This document shows positions 24,551 to 35,914 of a stretch of 64,000 nucleotides of DNA, in pieces. Position numbers and translations under genes: made by a program. Source of the stretch: Drosophila miranda (taxonomy: Eukaryota > Arthropoda > Insecta > Diptera > Drosophilidae); contig NC_046677.1 in NCBI RefSeq assembly GCF_003369915.1, positions 21,284,913 to 21,348,912 on the forward strand. The letters are read 5' to 3'. The notes under the pieces are model-generated. The model made no database searches and was not told the origin of the DNA. It worked only from the letters and a program-made list of their open reading frames with translations. The first letter of the stretch is position 1, and the number at the start of each line of letters is the position of its first letter.

Positions 24551-27500
24551 AGAATACTGGTTTTTCTGCACGCTATAACTCTGCTGAGTGCGGCATGTCT
24601 TTTCGTGATCGGGAGAGTCCTGCCAGTCGACTGCCATCGGAAAAAGGGACATCCATTTCTTCACGATTTTCGCAAAAAATCATGATGGTTACATCATTAA
24701 ATTTTACAAAAGTCGGCCTCATTTTCAAAGTCGCGATTATGATGCCGTTTGATTCTCTAAGTCCTCGCGATCATGGGAGAGTTGGTCCTGCAGCGATCTG
24801 GCGCTATTTGACTGAGATATAGCTTTCCGAAATTAAAGAATTTTGCATTTCATTACAATACTGGCTTTTCTGCACGCTATAACTCTGCTCTCTTTTCGTG
24901 GTCCTGGGAGAGTTGGTCATGCAGCGATCTGGCTCATATCATTTTCATATCATTAAAATACTGTTACTTTATTTAACACTTCCTTTCATTTTAGCAGATC
25001 GCAACCTCCGGTTGCTAGGAATACCTTTTGCATGACGTGGTCACCGATTTGCCCACCATTGTTTACCAGGGGCATCAACCTTTTAGTCTTCCGGTCTTAA
25101 GAGCGAGTGTGCGCTCGATGACGGCTATCCACTCCAGGCGCCTCAACGGCTGACATCGTGAACATCCGCTGGCTCCTGCGTACGGGGACAAGATTCCTGT
25201 CCCCCATTACCGAGGCGTACTCGAGTCGGACAGAATCGTTTCCCAGCAGCACAGAAACGCTCCCCTGCAAGATCCGAACCCAACAAGCCATCGTCATCCT
25301 TCAACCTGGCCATCGACAACAAGGACTTTGACTGTGGCAATCAAGGGAAGGCTACGCGGGCTACTAGACTCTAGATAGATCTCGTTGTTGTTAGGTTTAA
25401 GGATATACGCGTCCAAATAATGAGATAGTAGATACAAATTTGTTCCACTTGTAAATTTATTTATACTAAGCTAAGTTATGATGAATAAAACTATTGAAAA
25501 ATCATCCTTGTTGTATTCTGTTTTGGGGAAAATATAGCGAGGAATATAGGGAAAAAATAGCAGAGAAAATTTAATATTTTTGATTCTTTAAAAAGTTCTT
25601 GATCCTTGATAAGGACTCTATCAAATCAGGGACATTTTTTGGATCATAGGAAGCCATCGCACGCCCAGATCGGCCCACTAATAGCCCAGAAATACAATAT
25701 GTATGGTTGATGTTCTTGGAGTTCTTACCGAAGGATCAGGAACATTTTTCTGATCACGGTGGGCCATGGCACGCCTCGATCGGGCCACAAATAAGGCAGA
25801 AATAAGATATATAGATCTGGGGAAAATATCCTTGATCCTTGGTCCTTTATAAGTTATCCTACAGATCAAGGATACAATTCCGAACACAGGAAGCTGTCGC
25901 ACGTCCCGATTGGGCCTTAAATACCGGAGAAAACAATAAAAATAGTTGCTGTGAATTGTTGCACAACATACTTTTGTTGTTGTACAGCAACAACCCTCAA
26001 CTTGCGACCGCTCAAATGGCCATAAACGAGAATTTCAAAACTGAGTACCAGGCGAACAGAAATCCGCAGAAGGTCGCTGGTTTTTTAAAAATTTGTTCTA
26101 ATAGTTTTGTTCCTCCGGTTTAAACACCCCAAAAGTATGCAACACATTTTGTTAACGAATCCAGCAACTTTTGCGATTGAAAAAATGTCGTGGCATACTT
26201 TTGGGGTTTGCAAAACTGAAACGAAAAAATTAAATAAAATTTTTTTAATAAAACCAGCGACCTTCTGCTGATTTCTGTTCGCCTGGTACTCAGTTTTGAA
26301 ATTCTCGTTTATGGCCATTTGAGCGGTCGCAAGTTGAGGGTTGTTGCTGTACAACAACAAAAGTATGTTGTGCAACAATTCACAGCAACTATTTTTATTG
26401 TTTTCTCCGGTATTTGAGGCCCAATCGGGACGTGCGACAGCTTCCTGTGTTCGGAATTGTATCCTTGATCTGTAGGATAACTTATAAAGGACCAAGGATC
26501 AAGGATATTTTCCCCAGATCTATATATCTTATTTCTGCCTTATTTGTGGCCCGATCGAGGCGTGCCATGGCCCACCGTGATCAGAAAAATGTTCCTGATC
26601 CTTCGGTAAGGACTCCAAGAACACCAACCATACATATTGTATTTCTGGGCTATTAGTGGGCCGATCTGGGCGTGCGATGGCTTCCTATGATCCAAAAAAT
26701 GTCCCTGATTTGATAGAGTCCTTATCAAGGATCAAGAACATTTTAAAGAATCAAAAATATTAAATTTTCTCTGCTATTTTTTCCCTATATTCCTCGCTAT
26801 ATTTTCCCCAAAACAGAATACAACAAGGATGATTTTTCAATAGTTTTATTCATCATAACTTAGCTTAGTATAAATAAATTTACAAGTGGAACAAATTTGT
26901 ATCTACTATCTCATTATTTGGACGCGTATATCCTTAAACCTAACAACAACGAGATCTATCTAGAGTCTAGTAGCCCGCGTAGCCTTCCCTTGATTGCCAC
27001 AGTCAAAGTCCTTGTTGTCGATGGCCAGGTTGAAGGATGACGATGGCTTGTTGGGTTCGGATCTTGCAGGGGAGCGTTTCTGTGCTGCTGGGAAACGATT
27101 CTGTCCGACTCGAGTACGCCTCGGTAATGGGGGACAGGAATCTTGTCCCCGTACGCAGGAGCCAGCGGATGTTCACGATGTCAGCCGTTGAGGCGCCTGG
27201 AGTGGATAGCCGTCATCGAGCGCACACTCGCTCTTAAGACCGGAAGACTAAAAGGTTGATGCCCCTGGTAAACAATGGTGGGCAAATCGGTGACCACGGC
27301 ATGCAAAAGGTATTCCTAGCAACCGGAGGTTGCGATCTGCTAAAATGAAAGGAAGTGTTAAATAAAGTAACTGTATTTTAATGATATGAAAATGATATGA
27401 GCCAGATCGCTGCATGACCAACTCTCCCAGGACCACGAAAAGAGAGCAGAGTTATAGCGTGCAGAAAAGCCAGTATTGTAATGAAATGCAAAATTCTTTC

Positions 27501-28410
27501 CTTTCGGAAAGCTATATCTCAGACAAATAGCGCCACATCGCTGCAGGACCAACTCTCCCATGATCGCGAGGACTTAGAGAATCAAACGGCATCAAAATCT
27601 CGACTTTGAAAATGAGGCCGATTTTTGTAAAATTGAATGATGTAACCATCATGATTTTTTGCGAAAATCGTGAAAAAATGGATGTCCCCTTTTCCGATGG
27701 CAGTCGACTGGCAGGACTCTCCCGATCACGAAAAGACATGCTGCACTCCGATCGGCTGACGGATAGCAGAAATATAGCCTACGGAAAAACCAGTATTCTA
27801 ATGAAATGCAAAATTCTTTCCTTTCGGAAGGCTATATCTCAGTCAAATAGCGCCAGATCGCCAGGACCAACTCTCCCATGATCGCGAGGACTTAGAGAAT
27901 CAAACGGCATCAAAATCTCGACTTTGAAAATGAGGCCGATTTTTGTAAAATTGAATGATGTAACCATCATGATTTTTTGCGAAAATCGTGAAAAAATGGA
28001 TGTCCCTTTTTCCGATGGCAGTCGACTGGCAGGACTCTCCCGATCACGAAAAGACATGCTGCACTCCGATCGGCTGACGGATAGCAGAAATATAGCCTAC
28101 GGAAAAATCAGTATTCTAATGAAATGCGAAATTCTTTCCTTTCGGAAGGCTATATCTCAGTCAAATAGCGCCAGATCGCTGCAGGACCAACTCTCCCATG
28201 ATCGCGAGGACTTAGAGAATCAAACGGCATCAAAATCAAAATGTAAAATTTAATGATGTCCCTTTTTCCGATGGCAGTCGACTGGCAGGACTCTCCCGAA
28301 CACGAAAAGACATGCCGAACCCGTATTCTATTGAAATGCAAAATCCAAATCTTCGAAAGGCTGTATCTCGACTATTTATGGGCTGACCGACTCTGGGAGT
28401 TCCAGAAAGT
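24551..28410. mobile_element. Foldback-type element: giant palindrome plus tandem units
   Basis: The left arm (24551 to about 26140) and right arm (about 26193 to 27800) are reverse complements of each other with one axis near 26167. Five landmarks I compared keep the same coordinate sum (52334), so there is almost no net insertion or deletion over about 1.5 kb, and few substitutions. The only clear length change is about 12 bp near the outer end. The centre is a loop of about 52 bp flanked by CCCCAAAAGTATGC (26127-26140) and its complement (26193-26206). The right side carries further tandem units fading out near 28410. No transposase is encoded. Structure resembles non-autonomous foldback elements (FB, Galileo-like), but I recognise no known terminus and no target duplication. 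Small open frames inside it are not genes. Confidence 0.8.
27481..28330. repeat. Tandem repeat, unit about 320 bp
   Basis: The phrase ATGAAATGCAAAATTCTTTC recurs at 27481 and 27801, with a one-base variant (ATGAAATGCG) at 28119 and a degenerate copy at about 28331. This gives unit lengths 320, 318 and 212. The third unit has lost about 106 bp in the middle. The first unit is also the outer end of the right palindrome arm, and its mirror copy ends the left arm at 24551. A shorter related unit (from about 24860) lies just inside the left arm. Confidence 0.85.
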
Positions 28411-28719
28411 CCGTTTGTGACATGTTTGGTGCGATGAGTGCTAGTTATTACCAAATATTTCCTGAAGGGTTCCAATCAGAAGATTATTAAAAGATTCCAA
28501 CTCCGATAGCCACGCTTGAATTTAACGGCCGATTGGTCGCAGTATCGATCCCATGCTATTCGCATCGAAACGTGTTCATTATGTCAACAGCTGTTTTTCA
28601 AATGTTTTTTGATGAGGAGCGGTCACACTATTTCTGTAATAAATAATAACAAATCGCTGGATTTTTATTTTGAAACAAGTTGTTTATATTTTCTTCTTGT
28701 TAGCTCAATTCCTGGCAAT
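28411..28719 (+). promoter_or_regulatory. Motif 1 promoter of the RTN4IP1 homologue
   Basis: A strong Motif 1 (CGGTCACACTA at 28620-28630) lies 90 bp before the start codon, with a CAGCTG E-box at 28588-28593. No TATA box is present. This is the usual TATA-less promoter of a housekeeping fly gene and sits immediately outside the tandem repeat. Confidence 0.7.
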
Positions 28720-30082
28720 ATGCAGTCTACTAGATATAATGGCGTCATCTGGATGCGGCAATGCGTGCTGCATGCCAGGCGAACCTACTCCGTCAGCGCA
28801 AACGTAACTTCCGCCGGTAACAACACAAAGGGGGAACATTTGCCGCCGGCGACGCCCACGAAATCCCTCGAGAAGATGCGTGGATGGCAACTGCACAGCT
28901 ACGGCGATATTGACGAGCTGCTGCTTTCCGACATACTGAAGATCCCACAAATACGGAGCTCCAATGAATGCCTGGTGCGAGTACGGACAACGGCTGTGAA
29001 TCCCATCGATCTGGCCATGCTCCGAGGCTATGGAGCTACAGTTCTGAACAAACTACGCTGCCAGCCGGGAGATGACATTGAGTTTCCGCTCACACTGGGC
29101 CGCGAATTCTGTGGAGAGCTGGTTCAGAAGGGAATGGGCGTGACATCCGATTCACTCAAACTGGGAGCGCGTGTCTGGGGAGTTGTGCCTGTGCATGACA
29201 GTCCTGGTGCTCATGCGGAGTATGTGGCTGTCCCGTCATACTGTGTAAGTGGTAAAAATATTTAAATGAAAAATTAATTTAAGATCCATCTTCATTTTCG
29301 TTTTTAGTTGGCTCCAGCACCCAAACAGCTAGACGACAGTGAAGCAGCCAGCGTGTTGTATGCAGGATTGACAGCCTGGTCGGGACTCTACATTTCTGGC
29401 GGCTTGGGTGGCCCGTGTGGTGCCACCACAGCTGCTGGCGGTGGTGCACATAAGCGCATACTAGTCTTGGGCGGCTCCGGCGGTGTTGGCACTTTGGCCA
29501 TACAGATACTTAAGTCGCAAGGCGCTCAAGTGCTCGCCACCTGCAGTGAGAACGCCGTGGAAATGGTCCGCTGTCTGGGCGCCGATTTCGTCGTAGACTA
29601 CAAGAGCAGCGATGCCATGGACGAGCTGTGCAAGTTTGCACCCTACGATATTGTTTTGGACTGTGCCGGACATGGAGGGGCGCATGCATCGGAATTGAAA
29701 TTTGATTTCCGGCAGTACATTACCTTCTCGTCGCCACTGCTAGCCAACATTGACCAGCAGGGCCTAGGACTGGGTGCGATTAAGAATATGGTCGACCTGG
29801 TGCAGACCAATGTGAAATCCCTCGCGCAGCGAGGAGGAATGGTGAAGTGGGGCTTCTTCAATCCTGCTCCGCATGGGATTGCATTCTTGGAGCAACTGGT
29901 GCGGCAGCGAAAGGTGAGTGGCAGCCTCCAAGAAAGTCTATTTAGAAGACTAATAATATCCTTTGGTATGCTTCCAGTTGATCCCATTGATTGACAGCAC
30001 TTTCAGCTTCGAGGAAATGCCAAAGGCCTTTGAGCGCATGAAGTGCGGACATTTGCGGGGCAAGATTGTGGTGAAGCTTTGA
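28720..30082 (+). CDS. CG17221: Mitochondrial RTN4IP1-like NAD(P)H oxidoreductase
   Basis: Three exons, 28720-29244, 29308-29913 and 29978-30082, GT/AG, all phase 0, giving 411 residues. It belongs to the medium-chain dehydrogenase/quinone reductase family without zinc ligands. The N terminus is basic and Ser-rich (MRQCVLHARRTYS), as in a mitochondrial targeting peptide. An in-frame ATG at 28753 is an alternative start. The GroES-like half is residues 50-180 (VNPIDLAMLRGYG, LGREFCGEL). The nucleotide-binding loop GGSGGVG is near residue 230, followed by IQILKSQGAQVLAT. The end (FERMKCGHLRGKIVVKL) is typical of the family. The vertebrate homologue RTN4IP1/OPA10 supports coenzyme Q biosynthesis and respiratory complex I assembly. 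The symbol is assigned from homology and neighbourhood. Confidence 0.88.
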
Positions 30083-32310
30083 GGAGGGTCAACATGCGAC
30101 TGATTGTTATTGCTGTTTCATTAAACATTTTCTGTTAGTTAATTAAAACATTTTGCCGGACAAACTGTGAAACTTTGACCAGACCAGTCGCTGGTGACGC
30201 AGATGTATTCAAACACCTATACCTATAACAAAGTGCATCACAGCCGCTTGCCCGCGGTTCAACGACTGTATTTCTGAGCCGAACGAACCACTGACGCATA
30301 TCATTATACATATTATATAAAGTAATAGCAGATCTAAACGATAGGCACCCGACAAGGATCACCTTTAATTCACCGTGAAAAGCCGTACAGCCTCTGACAG
30401 TGGCTGTTATCGTCTGCGGATCTTCATCGTTCCGCCTGAAGGGCAATTGGTCGCTACTATATTCACCCCTTGGCACATCCAACTATCAGCGAATCACTCT
30501 GGAGAACATACTTCCGAGAGCTATGCCACTAGCTGATAATACGCACATGAGTGTGAGTCCATCATATACCTATTCTTGTACGACGCACGACACACGACTC
30601 TGTTCTGTGTAAATTTCCGCGACGTCTGCTTAGCGGGCTACCTGTCCCACTGGCCAATACCCCAAAATATCATTATCAGCTAATCATTATAAGGCAGAGA
30701 GACGGGGTGATGGCAAAGCACGCGGCATGCCCGGGCTAATCACATCGCTCTCATGTGTTAGCAACGTTCCAGAGCATCGCAAATGTGAGCTGTTCCCGTA
30801 TGTCGCTATCGCCAAGGTCGAGGCTTTCCGAACAAAAACCAACAAAATAAACCGTATCATGGTCCCGCAATCATCCTTCGAAGCCGACGGCCGGCAAAGA
30901 AAGCGAAATGTGCACGCGTCTTTGTTTTGTTTTGTTTTGGTTTTATTAATAGTAGTTGATCTCTCAATTTGTTACCGGGCCCGTGGCCGTTGAAACGATT
31001 GGGAAAACTGAATGGCCTGTTGATGGTTTGCTCTAGAAACCTGCTTTAGATAAGAGTTAATCTTTCCGCTTAGCAATATATATTTTTTTTGTATGTATGA
31101 GAGACATCGCTACTGCAGTTGTGTTCTCAATCAAAAACGAATGACGAGACTTTAATGGCAAATATTTGATTTTTGCTTTTATACCATACATTGTTTGTTA
31201 CAATTGTATACAATTGTTTCTTGGTTTCTGGAAACCTTATCAAATTATTGGTACAAAATCAGAATTTGTACTTTATTAATGATGAAAATGTCTGTATTTT
31301 TGCATAAAGATAGAGTACTAGATTACATCAAGAAACACACCTTTCTCATGGGTATTGGCTGTTCTAAGTACCGATCTTTAAAGTTGTATACTTTTCATTT
31401 ATACCAAGACTACATTATGCGAATTACAACAATTATTTAATTTTACATTTATAATTTGTGGTAACATTTGAGATTTTATTTTTTAGTTCTTTTCTTGTTT
31501 TTTTTTTGGGTTTGAAATTGTGAAAAGTGACGTTTCTTCTATTAATCATATATGAGAATGCTGGTAGAGCGCTGCACTTCAATGCATAAATATTTATATT
31601 TTTGGAATAAGTGATTTTGTTAAAATTTAACAAAAATGGTGCTTTTTTAAAGAGACTTATGAATATATATGTAGAACTTTTCAAAATGAGTTTACAATTA
31701 TGATTAGTTTGGTTTTTTTCCACGTCAACACTTGCTCTTCTATGACGCAATGAAATGGTCTTTTGTTGGGGTAGCACTACGAAGTCTTTGGGGATTATTT
31801 GTATTATGCTGAATAACCGTAGTAAGCTGCATATTTACATATATGCATATATATATGTACTATGTGCAGTGCTGATGCAATCCATTCTTAAATAAAACTA
31901 ATATCAGCTTGAGGTTTGATCAAACTTTTCTTTTGGAAAATTATTCTGATTTGATTAATTGGAATTGGGTCTCGTACATAATTCATACACTCGTACTCGT
32001 ACTCGGATTGCCTGTGATTTATATACAATACAGAGTCTACAATTAATTTGATTTAATTTGGTATTTTAAGTACATACAGAAGTGGAGGGAATGGAAATTA
32101 AACAAATAAACTCAGACATTGCCGTACATCCATCAGTCGAGGAGGCGAGTTTATTTTTATTTGGAAATAATCTCGAACACAGAGGCCTTTGTGATATCAT
32201 ACAGATATTTTCTCTATATACCATATATACAAATCAGACGTTAAATATTTAACAATTACAACATTACAACAATATTAAAATTTGTCGTGTATTTATAGAT
32301 ACGAATAATA
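30083..32310. other. Long intergenic stretch, nothing coding recognised
   Basis: About 2.2 kb between the RTN4IP1 homologue and the chromatin-like gene. The first part (to about 31000) is of balanced composition, the rest is AT-rich with homopolymer runs (for example around 31490-31510). Only short open frames without splice context or recognisable domains occur. A possible 3' processing signal (ATTAAA) lies near 30121. Confidence 0.45.
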
Positions 32311-32922
32311 ATGGAGACTAAATCGGTGCTGCCCCAAATACTTGATTTCTTGAGCCGCCAGCCAAGCCTCAGTAAGTAAATGAGTATAACGATATATGTA
32401 TGTATGTACTAAATTTGGAAGCGGGAATATCTCGTATTCGCAGGCGCCGATGTGGATCAAATGTGCAAAGCCCTCAAAAACGTATTGTTGGCCAAGCACA
32501 TCGCTGCATTCGGGAGCACTGAGAAAGCCGTGCACTTTGCAATAGACTTGGGCGTAAATCTGGGCATCTTCTCGGTGACGGAAGAGAAGCTACCTTTTCT
32601 TCCGTTCAAATTGGGCAGGAGCAACCCCGTGGACAAGAAGACCCCAACATCTACTCTCTACAAGAACATACAAGTGACGGTGACATATGCACTTACATGC
32701 AGGTTGACTAACACTAACATTTTTCGATCGTTACAGCTGGCCAAATCTAAGCCCCGGGCGAAGGCGACCAAAGCGAAACCACGCGCAAAGGCGACCAAAG
32801 CCAAGCTACTGGCGAGGGCGTGCCAAGCCAAAGCCAAAGCCCGGGCGAAGGCGTCAAAAGCCAAACCCAAGCCCCGGGGTGCCGCCAAAGGCAAGCAGGG
32901 GGCCGGGCGACAAATGAGTTAA
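32311..32922 (+). CDS. Small Lys/Ala-rich, histone-H1-like protein with possible winged-helix N terminus
   Basis: Three exons, 32311-32371, 32444-32673 and 32737-32922, give 158 residues; phases agree (1, then 0). The second intron (63 bp) has a textbook branch region (GACTAACACTAAC) and is a multiple of three with no stop, so retention would add 21 residues in frame. Residues 1-95 (METKSVLPQILDFLSRQPSL to EEKLPFLPF) look like the small helix-helix-wing domain found in Drosophila as DUF4777. That is a resemblance, not a proven match. Residues 98-158 are repeats of K-A/P-K-P-R-A-K-A-T type with no acidic residue, like a linker-histone or protamine-like tail. I infer a DNA-binding chromatin protein, perhaps germline-specific. 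The gene name is unknown to me. Confidence 0.65.
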
Positions 32923-33255
32923 CTAGGCGATGTCAACTGCTATGGCACACACTTGGACTAATTACCAGGGCATGGGCACGGGCACTCACTCACTCACTCG
33001 CGGATACACCTGTCCTGGTCAGCGTCGCAATTTCTATTTGATTTGGTTGGAGTTAGAGGCAGCGACAGCGGCAGCGGCAACAAAATTTTAGCATGAAAAT
33101 GAATTATTCAGGGGGCTGGCTGGCGATTGGCGGTGGCGATTCTGGCGCAGTCATTATGAAATCGGGTATGCTTAGTATTTGGTATGGATATGGGTAATTA
33201 CATATGCGCCTTTTGATGGCCACCCGGCCGGCGTCCTCCCCGCGAACCGAATGCA
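32923..33255. other. Spacer upstream of FASN2 promoter
   Basis: 333 bp with short repeats (CACTCACTCACTCACTC near 32985 and GGCAGCGACAGCGGCAGCGGC near 33058). No coding exon. It probably carries proximal regulatory sites of FASN2. Confidence 0.4.
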
Positions 33256-33294
33256 TATAAAGAATACAGCAACTGCAGCCCTAGTTTCAGTCTG
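33256..33294 (+). promoter_or_regulatory. Core promoter of FASN2 (TATA + initiator)
   Basis: TATAAAG at 33256-33262 is followed at the ideal spacing by TTTCAGTCTG, an exact TCAGTY initiator with the A at 33289 (TATA at -33). The untranslated first exon would run 33289-33548 and end at a GTGAGT donor. Confidence 0.75.
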
Positions 33295-33548
33295 TCTGCG
33301 GACCAAGTCGGAGCTATACGTGCACACCAAAAGGATATACACCCAACCATCCACGCCACACGATATACATCCTGCCGTTGATCCTTTGTCCACACAACTG
33401 AGCTCACAAAGGTTACGCGATAGCAAGTGCACCGAAAGTGATAAAAGAGTTATATCTAAGGAGCGCTTCGTATTGGACAGTGATAGTGCAGTGCTGAAGT
33501 CTATTCGACAATTCGAACCGATCGTTCCACTAAAGTGATATAAGAAAT

Positions 33549-35857
33549 GTGAGTCAAGTGCAAAGACAATGGAAAGTGGCGTGTTCAGACAGTCGACCTA
33601 ATTTTTTGCCATAGTTCCCATCCACTGAGTGTTTCCACTGAAAAAGTTCTTGAAATATCGAATATATTCTGAGCATAAATGATCAGTTTTAAGGACTTTG
33701 CAGAAATGAATGGTGTTGGGAATTTGTCAGGTCTCTTAATCAATCTCAAACTTACGGAAATAATGACAATAAATGCTAAGAACCGATGCTTAATTGAGTT
33801 TTGATAGAATTCTTCTGAAGAAACCTAATTGTTGGCTTACAAATTAAAAATGAGCACAGAAAAATTTCGGTTTTTGAATTGTTTTCATGAAAATTTAAAG
33901 GAGTCGATGTAAAGAATTTCTCTAGGTATTTACTTCTTTGCATTAATCTTAGTCCTTCATACTAAAAACCAAAAAGGTTAAAGGAGTTAGGAGTAAGGAG
34001 TCCTTATTTAAAGACTAATAATGAGCTCTTAGCTCCTATTATCTCATATCATTTTAGAACAAAGTTCGAAAGGTTTGCAAATTAAATTTGATTAAAAACG
34101 AGGAAACACTAGAATTAGACATAAGAAGCCACAAATGACAACGGTAATGCTAATATAATATACGAGTATTCCAGCGAGCGTTGTTTTTAATTAAACTTTG
34201 AAATAATCGAATAAAGTACTTTTGGGAATCATGGGAATCATAATGTTTCACCAAAAGTCTGGCACGCGCCTCATCGGCATAGCAATTACAAGTATACGTA
34301 TAGGAAAAATTCGATCAGAGTTGAGATCGTATCTGAGCTTATCGAGGCGATTCTGTCCGCTTCCACCTCCCCTATCTTTAGTGCATGGCACGCGGCCCAA
34401 CGCTGGACGAATTTCGACTATCTGAGCAGCCAGTTCCCAGTAGCCAACGGACAACATGGCAACACGGAGTGGAGTCCCCCTCCATCTATGGTGGATTACG
34501 CCGAATCAGCGAATCATACGATCAATGCATACGAGTATACTCGTAGTTCCGATAAAGTAAAGGTGACTGCTGCTGCTGCAACAGTTCCTTATCAGCCACG
34601 CAGAGCGACAATATTCAAATCGATCCTAAGGCGTCGTACATTTCAGAATTAATTGCGACCAGCCAAGTGCCCAAGTGTCATTAATTGCCGACTGGGCATT
34701 GGCGATTGGTAAACCTTATCAAAACAGAGCAGAGCATCATTTGCAAAGGAAATGAATATTCAAATTCTCAAGATTTGCTTTACAAATCGTACATTGTCGG
34801 ATGTTTCCTTTCCGATATCCCCCCTTTCCTTCGGCTTATAGATTTCTCCATTTCACTCATAGGTCTATCAATCTTTTTATGTACGAGTGGATTCAGTGTA
34901 GATACTATTAAAAAAAATTTTTGTGTTTACAGTGAAAGATCGCATAGGTTAAGAAAGGGGAGTCTATTATAATTAAAAGGCCTGATCGAACTTCGAACCA
35001 CATAAATTTAACATACTTGTATCGGAATAGGCTTTTAATGAAATGAATCACTGCCGATATTTGCTGATAGATTCTTAATATATGTTCAGGAAGAATCCAA
35101 GGAATCTCTTTTTCAATGAAACTTTTAAGATTTCTATTTGTTTTTTTCGAAAGTGAAGGTTAAATTTTGTCAATTTGTATTTTGTTTGGTTATCACTTTT
35201 CAATTGACATTAGATCTACACAGATTGCTCTACAGCACTTTTATTCGCTTTGATTTAGCCAGTCATCTATTGCACAAACTTATACTATGAATATATTACA
35301 TTCCAGGAGTGTTTTTTCTACACATTTTATTTCATTTAGGTGCTTGAACTTCTGCCTTTGTTGATCCCATGCTGATCTTATTGCCGATTTGTTCTGGCAC
35401 ACTTACTTTATAGAATGTTTTGTAATGTCTGGAACAGGGGACATGTTATTTTCAGATTTGAAGTTAAATTTATATTATTATTTCAATTAAAATACCATTC
35501 TTCTAAACAAACCTAATACCGAATCGTTATCAAATACCATAAATATTAAAATCAAAATTTTAGTGGCTTTTAAACTATAGCTTTTGGATATTCCGTCTGA
35601 AAAGGTTTCCGATTCGTTGTCTAGAACTTTGCAGGAGTTTGAATACAAATAATATTAATTAGAAAAGGCATCAAAATGATTTCTAGGTAATGTAAACAAT
35701 TTTGATCTTAAGCCCTACCAAATATTATATCATTTTTAGAATGGAAACATTCCTTAAAATAATGTTTTTGATATGTTTTCAGTTTCTTAGCAGTTAGCTA
35801 GAGTTAGTTTTTACAGACCAAACATTATAATACCTCTCCAATAAATTTGATCTATAG
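33549..35857 (+). other. Leader intron of FASN2
   Basis: A 2.3-kb intron between a GTGAGT donor and an acceptor ending CTATAG at 35857; the start codon follows 57 bp into the next exon. It is AT-rich with no recognisable gene. A DR1-like nuclear receptor half-site pair (AGGTTA-A-AGGAGT, 33975-33987) is present, of the kind bound by HNF4. Its use is a guess. The splice sites are inferred from sequence only. Confidence 0.55.
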
Positions 35858-35914
35858 ACAGACTGAACTGCTGCCGAGCCTGATTAGCAGCCAAGGATCG
35901 AATAGCCACAGAAG

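Noticed and set aside
25097-27237. Pairs of identical short open frames in opposite orientation
   Set aside because: They are the two arms of the palindrome read on both strands, with no homology and no splice context.
24551-28410. Assignment of the palindrome to a named element such as FB or Galileo
   Set aside because: The architecture is similar, but I could not recognise any known terminal sequence and no transposase is present.
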